This document shows positions 6,757 through 16,286 of a stretch of 20,796 nt of DNA, in pieces. The notes under the pieces were generated by a model. It had not been told where the DNA came from. It did no database searches and saw only the letters and a program-made list of their open reading frames with translations. Source of the DNA: an uncultured Clostridia bacterium (GTDB lineage Bacteria; Bacillota; Clostridia; Christensenellales; UBA1242). The translations under genes and the position numbers were made by a program. Positions within the stretch are counted from its first letter, which is position 1; every line of letters begins with the position of its first letter. Where the stretch lies: contig CAMOCI010000001.1 in the NCBI GenBank assembly GCA_946610635.1, positions 1 to 20,796 on the forward strand. Reading direction: 5' to 3'.

Positions 6757-7854
6757 ATGAAATTAGGTATAGTAGGTCTTCCAAACGTTGGCAAAAGCAC
6801 TCTTTTTAATGCAATTACAAAAGCAGGCGCAGAGTGTGCAAATTATCCATTTTGTACAATAGAACCAAATGTTGGTATTGTTGCAGTTCCAGATAAAAGA
6901 CTAGACGAACTCGCAAAATTATATAACAGCCAAAAGGTAACGCCAGCTGTTATTGAGTTTGTTGATATTGCTGGCATTGTTAAAGGAGCAAGTAAAGGCG
7001 AAGGTTTAGGAAATAAGTTTTTAAGCCATATTAGAGAAGTTGATGCAATTGTGCATGTCGTAAGATGCTTTGAAGACCAAAAGATTGTGCATGTAGAGAG
7101 TAGAGTTGACCCTATTGATGATATGGAAACAATTAACACAGAACTTCAACTTGCGGATTTGGAAACAGTGCAAAAGAGATATGAAAAAGCATCAAAACTT
7201 GCAAAAAATGGTGGTGCAAATAAAGAGCAAAAAGAAGAAGCAAGATTACTTGAAATTTGTTTAAAACAATTAGAACAAGGCAAGCCTATAAGGACTTTAT
7301 CTTTTAATGAAGAAGAAAAAAAGATTGTTGATGGATTTTTTCTTTTAACCGATAAGCCAACGCTATATTGTGCAAATATTGGCGAAAATGAAATTGGTGC
7401 TCCTGATAATAAATATGTAGCACAAGTAAAAGAAAGAGCAAAAGAAGAAAATGCAGAAGTTATAACCCTTTGTGCTAAAATAGAAGAAGAAATATCGCAG
7501 CTTGCTGATGATGAAAAAGAAATTTTTTATCAAGATTTAGGAATAACTGAAAGTGGACTTGACAAACTTGTTAAAGCAAGTTACAAATTACTTGGGCTAA
7601 TTAGTTATTTAACAGCGGGCGAAAAAGAAACAAGAGCATGGACCATAGTTAATGGTACAAAAGCACCAGGTGCTGCTGGAAAAATTCATACAGATTTTGA
7701 AAAAGGTTTTATTAAAGCCGAAGTTGCAAATTTTGAAGACATAATTAACTACGGTGGCTATGTTAAAGCAAAAGAAGCCGGAAAAGTACGTATGGAAGGC
7801 AAAGAGTATGTTATGAAAGATGGTGACGTTGTATTATTTAGGTTTAATGTGTAA
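6757..7854 (+). CDS. ychF: Redox-regulated ribosome-associated ATPase YchF (Obg-like)
   Basis: The 365-residue protein matches the universally conserved YchF/OLA1 family in length and order. MKLGIVGLPNVGKST holds the P-loop (G7-T15). FVDIAGIVKGASKGEGLGNKF (68-88) holds G3 and the glycine-rich loop. ANIGE (206-210) has the N-x-x-E form that replaces the NKxD of true GTPases and is associated with ATP preference. The C-terminal TGS-like domain runs from about residue 282 (SYLTAGEKETRAWTI) to the end. The protein binds ribosomes and is tied to translation and stress responses in the cytoplasm. The start is supported by GAGGT ten bases upstream, and a strong terminator follows. Confidence 0.97.
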   Translation: MKLGIVGLPNVGKSTLFNAITKAGAECANYPFCTIEPNVGIVAVPDKRLDELAKLYNSQKVTPAVIEFVDIAGIVKGASKGEGLGNKFLSHIREVDAIVHVVRCFEDQKIVHVESRVDPIDDMETINTELQLADLETVQKRYEKASKLAKNGGANKEQKEEARLLEICLKQLEQGKPIRTLSFNEEEKKIVDGFFLLTDKPTLYCANIGENEIGAPDNKYVAQVKERAKEENAEVITLCAKIEEEISQLADDEKEIFYQDLGITESGLDKLVKASYKLLGLISYLTAGEKETRAWTIVNGTKAPGAAGKIHTDFEKGFIKAEVANFEDIINYGGYVKAKEAGKVRMEGKEYVMKDGDVVLFRFNV

Positions 7855-7860
7855 AAAAAT

Positions 7861-7885
7861 GTGCGAATAATTTCGCACTTTTTTT
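7861..7885 (+). terminator. Rho-independent terminator after ychF
   Basis: GTGCGAA, a TAAT loop and TTCGCAC form a perfect 7-bp stem followed by seven T residues, six bases after the ychF stop. Confidence 0.9.
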
Positions 7886-8221
7886 GTGTTTTTTAAAATT
7901 GTTTAACGTTAAAATAAGTAAAAATATCTAATACGTTATCAAATTATTATAAATTGTTTTGCTACATTTTGCATTTAATTGATTTTTGAGTGGAACAAAA
8001 AAATATTTTTTCGTAAATCTTAATGTCTAATTTTTTTAAAAATATATAATAAAAATTGATTTAAAAATTTTAAAGATAAAGCGACTTTAATGTTTGTGTT
8101 TACTAATATTTATATATAAAATATATAAAATTGACTAAATTTATTTGATAAAAAAAGCATATAGTGTTAAAATAACATTAACAAGGATGCTAAATTTATG
8201 TAAAAGCAAAACATTTACATT
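7886..8221. other. AT-rich intergenic region upstream of the surface operon
   Basis: No gene was found in these 336 bases. A 12-bp perfect palindrome TTTAACGTTAAA lies at 7902-7913. The operon promoter lies at 8145-8173. An inverted repeat ATGTAAA / TTTACAT (8198-8220) falls in the leader just before the ribosome site. A 16-codon open frame (8187-8237) lies in the leader and its TGA overlaps the lipoprotein ATG; it has no convincing ribosome site. Confidence 0.6.
8145..8173 (+). promoter_or_regulatory. Promoter of the lipoprotein-sipW-tasA-like operon
   Basis: TTGATA (8145-8150), 17 bases, TAAAAT (8168-8173), with TG one base before the -10 (TGTTAAAAT). Transcription would start near 8180 and give a leader of about 54 bases. 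No other terminator or comparable promoter is seen before 16984, so this probably drives all four genes. Confidence 0.65.
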
Positions 8222-8223
8222 AT

Positions 8224-8227
8224 GGAG
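8224..8227 (+). promoter_or_regulatory. Ribosome binding site that selects the ATG at 8234
   Basis: GGAG followed by six bases leads to the ATG at 8234. An in-frame ATG at 8222 overlaps this site itself and has no purine-rich sequence at the proper distance, so 8234 is the better start. Confidence 0.7.
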
Positions 8228-8233
8228 AAAGTT

Positions 8234-11200
8234 ATGAGAAAGTTAAAAATTTTTGCCTTATCAATTTTAATTATGCTATGTGGCGGGCTTTTTTGTGCTT
8301 GTTCAAATCAACCACAAGATAGTGAATTAAATGTGGAAAGCATACAAGTTGCTGGCGTTGGAATTGATGGTTTAATATTAAGGCTTGGTGAAAGCGTTGA
8401 TATAGATATTGTTGTATTGCCAGAAAACGCAACCAATAAAAGTTTTGAAGCTTTCGGATATGATACTAATGCCTTTACAATAGATGTGAATAACGAAGAA
8501 ATGAAAGCAACAATCACTGTTACAAATTCAATTGAATACAATCAAACTCAAAACAATGTTGCTTTTAGAACACTTGCCGATAAATCTTTGCAAACAATAT
8601 TAAAAATACAAATTAAAGATGAAGAGCAAACAATGCTCACTCCACAAAATTTACAATTTGATGGTGAAAAATTTACTTGGACTGCTGTGGAAGGTGTATC
8701 TGGCTACACAATACTCCTAAACAATATTCCACACATCGTATCAAAAAATAATGTAGATGACTTGACTGCATATATGTATTTAAATATTGATGAATACGAA
8801 GGTCAAACAATAAATGCAAGAGTTAAAGCAAATGGCAGGTCAAAAAATTTAGATAGTGATTATTCTGATGAAATATCTTTTGAAATATTTAAAAAGCCAA
8901 CAAATGTTAAATTAAGCGTTCAGATTGATGATGAAACCGATGAGGAAACAAACATTTTAACTTGGGACGCAGTGGAAAATGTGCAGTCATATACTATTTT
9001 GATAAATAATTTTCAGTGCACATCTTATGTTAATAGTTTTGATTTAACACAATATTTAAATGTTGCAAATAGTTATGGTATTTATGTAAAGTCAAACACA
9101 AATATTGCAAAAACAAAATTTGAGTCTTCTTATACAGAAGTTATTGAAGTTACAAGACTATCAGCACCAGAAACAATAAACATTGCTAATGGTTCACTTA
9201 GGTGGAATAGTGTAGTGGGTGCAAAAAAATATAACGTTGAATATTCTTTTTCAAAACAAGATATTTTTGATGTTAGCACAGAAGTAACAAAATTTACAAT
9301 GTTTGATTTGCCTTTTGATATTGATCCGGGCATATATAATGCACGAATAAGAGCAATAGGTGATAATCAAAAAACTTTAAGGAGTATTTTTAGTCAGGAA
9401 TTAACTTATACAAAATTAGAAAGCATACAAAATTTAAAAGTTGAAAATGGACAAGTTAAATGGAATCCAGTACCATATGCCACTAACTATATAGTTTATT
9501 TTGAAAATTTAATTGATGATAGTGGTGAAGTTGTTACACAATCTATATCTCAAACTTCTAGTGCGGTACAAATTGTTTTAGATATTTCTAATTTTAGATA
9601 TCAAGCAGGAGAATATAGATTAAACATACAACCAGTTGGTACAGATGATAAAATTGCAGGTAATCTACTTGAAGATGAGTTGATTGTAAAAAAACTTGCA
9701 GTACCAAAAAATGTTTATAGTTTTAAACAAGATGGCATTTCTCAAATAAAATGGAATAAGGTAGAAGGTGCAAAGAGTTATCAAATTTTTATTTCTAACA
9801 CTTCATCAAACATTTACAATGTACCTGCAACAACAAATAGTGTAATGACTTTTGAGTTTTCCGAAGGAGATATTGAAGCGGGTTACAATTTAATTTACAT
9901 AAGAGCAATAGGAGAAGAGAATTCTAATCCTGCTTACATAAATTCTGAAAATACAAATCCTTTAACAATTACAAAGTTAGATAAGCCAAACCTTAATTTA
10001 GATAATTTAAAATTTGGCAAAATTTCGTGGCAAAAAATGGGTGATGCTTCTGGTTATCAAGTAACTGTTATCAATATGGAAGACGAAATTGTTTTAGATA
10101 AAATTTTAACAACAACCTCTATCGATTTTAATAACGAAAAAGAATATATCGAATATAACTTACTCTCTGGTACTTACAAAATTCAAATTAAGGCGCTAGC
10201 AAAAGATAATCAAAATATTTTTGATGGAGAATATAGTGATGTTATCGTTGCAAAAAAAATGCAACACAATATTGATGGCAAATCTTTGGTTGTTACAAAT
10301 GGAACGATTTATGACTTGGAAGATGCTGATGATTATATTTTTGAATATGTCATAACTTCAAAAAACAACACAGCACTTCAACAAACGTTACCCAAAATAC
10401 ATAGTTATGTTGAAGACAGTATACCACAAAACACAGAGTTTTATGTTCAATCAAGAGTTATTCCAGTTAATTCAATAAATGAAGATGAAATTTATTTAAT
10501 TAGTAGTAATCTATCAGACAAATTATACGTTAAAAAATTGCCAACAATTATTGATATTTCAATGAGTAATGGTGTTTTATACTATGGTTCTAATTATAAA
10601 GTTGATGATTCTTCTAATCCAGAAATAACAGGGTTTGAATTTGTCTTAAATGTTGATGGTGAAGATATCAATAATAGTACAAATAGAGCATACAATTTTA
10701 ATGGTATAGAAGCAGGCGAACATACTGTTAGTGTTAGAGCAATTGGAATTGGTTTAAATAATAATACATATAGTGATGAAAAACCGACAAATTTAAGTAG
10801 TAAAGTATCAGAAGTTTATAGCTTTATAAAACTTGCTGCTCCACAAGATTTTAAAGTTTCATCATTTGCAGATGGCGGCGAAGAAATTGATGTGACAATT
10901 TACTCTGTAATTGATTCACTAAATTACTTTAATTTTAGCAAAAGTGGTGCACTATGTTGGAGTAATATTTCATTGGCAAAAAGTTACAAACTTGACTTTA
11001 ATGATGGTAGTTACAAAATGGTTGATGCTATTGAAGGGAACACGTTAAACTATGAAACATTACAGGATACCAACATAAAAGCAGGCATTGATTACACAGT
11101 AAAAATAAAGGCGGTTGGTGATGGAGTAAAAACAATAACAAGTGACTATTCCCCAGTTACACTATCATTCAAAAAATTTTATACACCAAATTCGTTAGAA

Positions 11201-14200
11201 ATTATTTCTGACACTAATGGTGAAAAAATATTAAAGTGGAATTATTTAAATGGTCAAGATCCTAATGCAAATATAAGCATGACAAGTTTAATTAATAATC
11301 AATCAAAAATTGCAGTTTATGTTTTGGTTAGTGATAATGTTATTTATAATACTTTGGAAGAAGATGTCGATGCAACTAATATTGTAAATGTCTTAAAATC
11401 AAATCAATGTAAACTTCCAAAAAGTTTGTATGGCAAAAAATCTATAAAAGTTGTTGCTATACCACTAAACTGTTACATATCATCTATTTTTGAAGGGACT
11501 ATTGCAATAACCCAAAATTTGAGCGTTATTAGTGATAGTTCTCCAGAAGTTTATGTTGACTCTTTAATTACTCCAAGAGATTTAAAAATGATAGATAATA
11601 TCGTTCAATGGTCTCCATTAAATTATGCTGAAAATATTTTGGATGAATATAGACTTCATTTTGCTTACGGAGAAAAAGATATAGTTGAAGACTATATCAT
11701 AATAAAAGAAGGCGAACCAAGTAATTCTACTGGAAAAATTATTTACATAGAAAATCTAAATAGTCAATCTAATTGTCAATGGATATTTAACAAAGAAAAC
11801 TTTGAAAAAGCATTTGGAACTGATAGTTATGTACCTAAAGTATATTCTGTATCAATTCAGGCGATTGCAAAAAACAATTATTATTATGAAGATACTGATA
11901 GTAACAAAAAGATATATTACATAGATAGTAAAAAATCAACATCTATATCAGTTGAAGTGTTGGCTAACCCGGAGCCAAGAATAGATAAGGGTGTAATTGT
12001 TTGGGAAGAAGTTGATAATGCAGAAAATTATGGTATATATATTACAAAACCAAGTGGACTCGTTGAATATATTGAAACAAATGATGCAAAAGAAACTATT
12101 TTGACGTTGAAAGATGAAAACCTAGATTTAATTAAATATCCAGCTGGCGATTATAAAATTGTAATAATAAGCTTGGGTGATGGCAAAAAAACTATAACAA
12201 GTGAGAAAAATGAAGCAATAGAAAAAGATTGTATTAAATTGGAAGATGTTAAAAATCTAATTATAAAAAATGGATTAATAAGATACGATGATCAACTTAT
12301 TGTTCAGGATACAAGCAATAATTGTTTGTACACTTTATTTATACGCTCTGCAATACAAACAGAGGATCTTGCCTATGACAATGCAAAAAACAATATTTTT
12401 GAACTTGCTGATGAATTCACTGGAGGTTATGAGTATTACATAAGAGTAAGAGCAACTGGCGATAATGATAAATATATAAATTCAAATTTCACAGATTATT
12501 GTTATGTGGATGATAATAATGCTTTGCCTATCAAACTTGCAACGCCAAAAAATGTTTTAATTGTAGATGGTAAACTTGTTTGGGATAGAGTTGATAACGC
12601 ATCTGCTTATCAGTTAAATATTTCTGGTGGAGAAATTGAATATAGGAATATCGAGCAAATATCAACATCATACGATTTTTCTGGTTTGCCAATCAATAAT
12701 GATGTTATTACTTATGCGGTTAAGTTAAAGGCTGTTGGTGGTAGTTATTGTTTAAATTCATCATCAATCAACTTAAACGACATCAAAAAATTAGGTGTAA
12801 TATCTAACATGGCAATAAACAATGGTTATGTTGTTTGGAAATATACTAACAACTCTAACTACAAAATATTTATTCAAAATTATGATGTCACAGATGAAGT
12901 AATTATTAATTTTGATGTGGGAACAAATGCGGCAGAGATTATTGATATAGATAATGTTAAATATGTGCAGTATAGATTATTAAATTACAACTCTGGTATT
13001 TACAATATTTCAATAATAAACTATGGTGGCAATAAGGCAATTTCTAGTGCTCAAACAGAAGTGATTTCTATAGAAAAATTAAATGAGCCTGCAAATTTGG
13101 CAATAGAAGAAGAAAAATTACTATTTAATAAAGTTGAAGGCGCAACCAATTATTCAATTACTATTAATGTTGATTTAAAAAACATAGGAACAAAAAAATA
13201 TGTGTATACGCCAAACGATATAAGCATTTATGGCAATGAAGATATAAAATCAATTCCATTCATTATTTTGGAAGATTTTGTAAAACAACAAATTTTAACT
13301 GAAATAGATTATCAGTATAATATTGAAAAATACACAATATCAGTAATGGCAATTGGCAGTACATACAATAATTTAGCACCAGATGATATAAATACATATT
13401 ACATTTCTTCTAACGATAGCGATTCATTGCTTATCACAAAACCTGCTAAACCAGTATTGTGGTATAATACAGAAGATGCTATTGATGGCACAAATGATAG
13501 ATTCTACGGAAAAATTTCATGGTCTAGTGTAGATGCAGATTATTACAAAGTTTATGTAAAGGCACATAACAATTCAAATCACAGTGTATTGTATGGATAC
13601 ACTTTGGAAGATGTTGTAACGGAAAATATTGTTTTAAAAGATGGCTACAATTGTTATATTGTACGAAACAAAACATATGCTAATGTTATTTACTCAAATG
13701 AGTCATATAGCTTTATAGTTGTGGCTTGTAAGAATAAAAATGGATTTGATAGCGATGAAACAAGCGAAGTTATTGCTTTAAAAAACACTCAGTTGTATTA
13801 TGATTTATCAAAAACAGTTGTTGATTTTGATATATTTGAAGACGAGCTAGATGGAAGTGTAAACAATCCTTACAAGATACATAATGAAGTTGAATTTAAT
13901 GTTATAAAGTATAACTTAGAAGCAAATTACAAAATTGTAGATAATATACAATTTACAACAGTTCCAAGTGTTATAGGTACAGATGAAGCACCTTTTAAAG
14001 GTAGCGTAGATGGAGCGATTAAAGATAACAACGATAATTATATTGGTTGTTACAATTTAACTGGTAGAAATGGTAACCTTAATATAAATTCAAATAATAA
14101 TTCGTTTAATGGATTATTTGGTGTAATTGATAAAAGTGGAGTTATTAAGAATCTTATCTTTAATGCAAATATATCAGCAATTACTTTAAGGGATAATAAG

Positions 14201-15079
14201 ATTGAAATTGCAATGATATCTACAAAAAATTATGGCTACATTTATAATGTTACAACAAATGGTTTTATTGGTTCAGAATATAATATTGATTCTGTCACAA
14301 TATATAATGCAGGCATAACAATTTATAATTTTGGAACAATTGAATCTTGTTTGAGTAATGCCAATGTTACACCTAATAATAATTCTAACGATGTTTATGC
14401 CGGCGGAATCGCAGTATATAATGAAAACATCGGTGATGATGTTGCGTCAATTATTAAATCAGGTTATACAGGTAGTGCATCAGGTCAGTTTGTTGGCGGT
14501 ATATGTGCATATAATTTGGGTGGTGATATTACTAAATGTTATTATCAATCTTCAAAGTTAAACAACGCACAAACCGATAACAAGGAAGACTATAACAATT
14601 TACTTTCACAAAACAAAGGAAAAACTCCAAATTATGTGGGTGGTATTGTTGGATACATGACAGGTGGAATTATTACAGAATGTTATGTTGTGGGTGTTAT
14701 CAATGGAACAACAAATTCTGCACAATCTGTTTATGTTGGTGGTTTGGTTGGATATATTAAAAGTGGTGAAATGTCAAACAGCTATGTTGTTGGATATAAA
14801 AGTGGTGAAGATATAATTACAGCAACCGGTTTGCAGAGCAATACCGTTAAACTTGGTGTTGTGTGTGGTCAAATTGGTAGCAATGTATATGTTTATGGCA
14901 TCGTATGTATAAAAGGTACTCAAAAGGTATCTAGCGCTGGTAATGTTTCTGGTGTTGAAGTTACCGTACAACAAACAACAACTTCTTTAAAAAATTCAAT
15001 AGAACATGCGATAATTAATTATAATACAATATTTGATTTTAGTTATGATTATCCTAGATTATTTGGAACAAAATATTAA
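8234..15079 (+). CDS. Giant surface lipoprotein: Ig-like domain, Fn3-like repeat array and GLUG-type domain
   Basis: The 2281-residue product starts MRKLKIFALSILIMLCGGLFCAC, a signal sequence whose Cys23 (with Ala before it) is the likely lipidated residue. A Big_2-like Ig domain follows (about 30-130, with LGESVDIDIVVLPENATNK). About 17 repeats of roughly 85-130 residues follow (about 136-1854), with the recurring plan P-x-N, W-x-x-V-x-x-A-x-x-Y, then Y-x-I-x-I-x-A-I-G-D and a closing K-L. They are fibronectin III-like. The C-terminal part (about 1870-2256) has NPYKIHN, FNGLFGVI, YVGGIVGYMTGGIITECYVVG and VYVGGLVGYIKSGEMSNSYVVG, typical GLUG motifs of beta-helical adhesins. There is no LPXTG or C-terminal membrane segment, so the lipid is the likely anchor. 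It heads the operon with sipW and two tasA-like genes. An adhesive or scaffold role is inferred. Confidence 0.85.
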   Translation: MRKLKIFALSILIMLCGGLFCACSNQPQDSELNVESIQVAGVGIDGLILRLGESVDIDIVVLPENATNKSFEAFGYDTNAFTIDVNNEEMKATITVTNSIEYNQTQNNVAFRTLADKSLQTILKIQIKDEEQTMLTPQNLQFDGEKFTWTAVEGVSGYTILLNNIPHIVSKNNVDDLTAYMYLNIDEYEGQTINARVKANGRSKNLDSDYSDEISFEIFKKPTNVKLSVQIDDETDEETNILTWDAVENVQSYTILINNFQCTSYVNSFDLTQYLNVANSYGIYVKSNTNIAKTKFESSYTEVIEVTRLSAPETINIANGSLRWNSVVGAKKYNVEYSFSKQDIFDVSTEVTKFTMFDLPFDIDPGIYNARIRAIGDNQKTLRSIFSQELTYTKLESIQNLKVENGQVKWNPVPYATNYIVYFENLIDDSGEVVTQSISQTSSAVQIVLDISNFRYQAGEYRLNIQPVGTDDKIAGNLLEDELIVKKLAVPKNVYSFKQDGISQIKWNKVEGAKSYQIFISNTSSNIYNVPATTNSVMTFEFSEGDIEAGYNLIYIRAIGEENSNPAYINSENTNPLTITKLDKPNLNLDNLKFGKISWQKMGDASGYQVTVINMEDEIVLDKILTTTSIDFNNEKEYIEYNLLSGTYKIQIKALAKDNQNIFDGEYSDVIVAKKMQHNIDGKSLVVTNGTIYDLEDADDYIFEYVITSKNNTALQQTLPKIHSYVEDSIPQNTEFYVQSRVIPVNSINEDEIYLISSNLSDKLYVKKLPTIIDISMSNGVLYYGSNYKVDDSSNPEITGFEFVLNVDGEDINNSTNRAYNFNGIEAGEHTVSVRAIGIGLNNNTYSDEKPTNLSSKVSEVYSFIKLAAPQDFKVSSFADGGEEIDVTIYSVIDSLNYFNFSKSGALCWSNISLAKSYKLDFNDGSYKMVDAIEGNTLNYETLQDTNIKAGIDYTVKIKAVGDGVKTITSDYSPVTLSFKKFYTPNSLEIISDTNGEKILKWNYLNGQDPNANISMTSLINNQSKIAVYVLVSDNVIYNTLEEDVDATNIVNVLKSNQCKLPKSLYGKKSIKVVAIPLNCYISSIFEGTIAITQNLSVISDSSPEVYVDSLITPRDLKMIDNIVQWSPLNYAENILDEYRLHFAYGEKDIVEDYIIIKEGEPSNSTGKIIYIENLNSQSNCQWIFNKENFEKAFGTDSYVPKVYSVSIQAIAKNNYYYEDTDSNKKIYYIDSKKSTSISVEVLANPEPRIDKGVIVWEEVDNAENYGIYITKPSGLVEYIETNDAKETILTLKDENLDLIKYPAGDYKIVIISLGDGKKTITSEKNEAIEKDCIKLEDVKNLIIKNGLIRYDDQLIVQDTSNNCLYTLFIRSAIQTEDLAYDNAKNNIFELADEFTGGYEYYIRVRATGDNDKYINSNFTDYCYVDDNNALPIKLATPKNVLIVDGKLVWDRVDNASAYQLNISGGEIEYRNIEQISTSYDFSGLPINNDVITYAVKLKAVGGSYCLNSSSINLNDIKKLGVISNMAINNGYVVWKYTNNSNYKIFIQNYDVTDEVIINFDVGTNAAEIIDIDNVKYVQYRLLNYNSGIYNISIINYGGNKAISSAQTEVISIEKLNEPANLAIEEEKLLFNKVEGATNYSITINVDLKNIGTKKYVYTPNDISIYGNEDIKSIPFIILEDFVKQQILTEIDYQYNIEKYTISVMAIGSTYNNLAPDDINTYYISSNDSDSLLITKPAKPVLWYNTEDAIDGTNDRFYGKISWSSVDADYYKVYVKAHNNSNHSVLYGYTLEDVVTENIVLKDGYNCYIVRNKTYANVIYSNESYSFIVVACKNKNGFDSDETSEVIALKNTQLYYDLSKTVVDFDIFEDELDGSVNNPYKIHNEVEFNVIKYNLEANYKIVDNIQFTTVPSVIGTDEAPFKGSVDGAIKDNNDNYIGCYNLTGRNGNLNINSNNNSFNGLFGVIDKSGVIKNLIFNANISAITLRDNKIEIAMISTKNYGYIYNVTTNGFIGSEYNIDSVTIYNAGITIYNFGTIESCLSNANVTPNNNSNDVYAGGIAVYNENIGDDVASIIKSGYTGSASGQFVGGICAYNLGGDITKCYYQSSKLNNAQTDNKEDYNNLLSQNKGKTPNYVGGIVGYMTGGIITECYVVGVINGTTNSAQSVYVGGLVGYIKSGEMSNSYVVGYKSGEDIITATGLQSNTVKLGVVCGQIGSNVYVYGIVCIKGTQKVSSAGNVSGVEVTVQQTTTSLKNSIEHAIINYNTIFDFSYDYPRLFGTKY
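8638..13797 (+). repeat. Coding array of about 17 diverged Fn3-like repeats
   Basis: At protein level the same strand pattern recurs through this segment. Clear first-strand copies are FTWTAVEGVSGY, LTWDAVENVQSY, LRWNSVVGAKKY, VKWNPVPYATNY, IKWNKVEGAKSY, IVWEEVDNAENY and LVWDRVDNASAY. A few copies (for example around 10270-10550 and 12240-12530) have lost the tryptophan, and two (about 11180-11960) are enlarged. At DNA level the repeats are diverged, so the array is old rather than recently expanded. Confidence 0.75.
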
Positions 15080-15088
15080 AGGTGAGAT

Positions 15089-15604
15089 ATGCAAAAAAAA
15101 CATAAGAGCAAAAATATTATTTCAAGTTGTGCAACTGCATTATTAATTGCTGTTGTTTTGACTATTGCAGCGGGGTATTTATGTGGCTATCGTGCAATCC
15201 TAGTTAATGGTTGGAGTGCCGAGCCACACATATCCTATCAAAGTTTGATTGTAACATATAGATGTAAGTTTCAAGATTTAAAAGTTGGTGATTTTATAAC
15301 TTTTAGTTATACTGGTAAATCTTATATAACGCACCAAATAACAAGTATTGATTACGAGAATGATAAAATTATTTGTCAGGGTTGGAGATACAATAGCGAA
15401 ACTCAAGAATATGAACATCAAGACGATACACAGGTTATGCAATACAAAAATGTTGTGGGTAAAGTTATATTTTCAAACTATATTATAGGTAAATCAATTT
15501 TTATAATTAAAGGAAATATGCTTATTTTAATTGGACTTTTTGCTTTAATTGTGATAACATTTATAGTAAAGGAAGAGTTTAGTATAGAGCCAGAGTTTGA
15601 ATAA
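15089..15604 (+). CDS. sipW: SipW-type (ER-type) signal peptidase I
   Basis: The 171-residue membrane protein has a first transmembrane segment at about 11-35 and a second at about 143-161. Between them lie GWSAEP (41-46), corresponding to the SGSMEP box with Ser43 as nucleophile, and KVGDFITF (65-72). ITHQITSI (80-87) carries His82 where bacterial enzymes have lysine, the mark of the SipW/eukaryotic type. The usual GDNN block is replaced by QGWRYN; QDDTQV (111-116) could supply the acidic residue. In Bacillus, SipW is dedicated to processing TasA and TapA, and two TasA-like genes follow here. AAAGGTGA overlaps the lipoprotein stop and supports the ATG at 15089, showing tight operon structure. 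The name is given by type; orthology was not tested. Confidence 0.88.
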   Translation: MQKKHKSKNIISSCATALLIAVVLTIAAGYLCGYRAILVNGWSAEPHISYQSLIVTYRCKFQDLKVGDFITFSYTGKSYITHQITSIDYENDKIICQGWRYNSETQEYEHQDDTQVMQYKNVVGKVIFSNYIIGKSIFIIKGNMLILIGLFALIVITFIVKEEFSIEPEFE

Positions 15605-15636
15605 TATAGAAAATACGCAAAAAAAGGAAAGCAAAA

Positions 15637-16260
15637 ATGATTAACAAAAAAATAAAAAATAGAAATTTTGTTTTGATGTTAATTGCTACAATAATGGTTA
15701 TTGTGGCACTTTTTGCTGTAACAGGTGCATGGTTTACTCAACATAGGTCAGCAGAATTTGGTGGTACAGTTGCAAAAGCATCAGGAACAGTTTCATGTAA
15801 TGCTGGTTTAACTGGTACATCACCAGTATTTACACTGGCTCAATATGATTTAGGAGATACAATTGTAACACAACCACAAATCACAGTTAATTCAACTTCA
15901 ACAATCAACTCATACTTGCGAGTTAGGTTTGATATTAATTGGTCAACACTAGATAATAATTATGGTTCTGTGTTTGATTATGTGGATTTTGATTTAACTA
16001 GTAACTGGTACGCAAAAGATTCAACCATTACTAATGATAATGAAAAAATACAATCTGGTTGGGTTTACTATATGTTTGAAGAAAATAGTGTAATCAAACT
16101 AAAAAATATAGAACTTCAAAACAATATAACAGATTTAGATCAAGCATTGATTTTAAACGGTATTACTTTAAAGGCTGATATGCCAGATTCTGTAAACATT
16201 ACAGTTTATGCTGAATTTATTGAAGCAAATAATTTAGGTGCACAAAAATTTGGCTTTTAG
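15637..16260 (+). CDS. TasA/camelysin-like secreted protein 1
   Basis: The 207-residue product has a lysine-rich N-terminus, a hydrophobic segment at about 11-30, and then TGAWFTQHRSAEFGG. This fits the SipW-processed signal of TasA/CalY proteins, with cleavage expected around residues 30-31. The mature part starts with a small-residue strand, KASGTVSCNAG, and later has TINSYLRVRFDINW, matching the beta-sandwich plan in which TasA has its SGT(L/V) strand and its NNGSL strand. Family members form matrix fibres in Bacillus biofilms or remain cell-surface-associated (camelysin). AAAGGAAAG upstream supports the start. It sits directly after the signal peptidase that probably cleaves it. The assignment rests on signal-peptide form, strand pattern and neighbours rather than high identity. 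Confidence 0.75.
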   Translation: MINKKIKNRNFVLMLIATIMVIVALFAVTGAWFTQHRSAEFGGTVAKASGTVSCNAGLTGTSPVFTLAQYDLGDTIVTQPQITVNSTSTINSYLRVRFDINWSTLDNNYGSVFDYVDFDLTSNWYAKDSTITNDNEKIQSGWVYYMFEENSVIKLKNIELQNNITDLDQALILNGITLKADMPDSVNITVYAEFIEANNLGAQKFGF

Positions 16261-16286
16261 TATAAAAAAACAAAAGGAGGTTAGGT

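Noticed and set aside
8222..8236. ATG at 8222 as start of the giant lipoprotein
   Set aside because: The ATG overlaps the GGAG site that properly serves the ATG at 8234, which also gives a standard signal peptide start (MRKLKIF).
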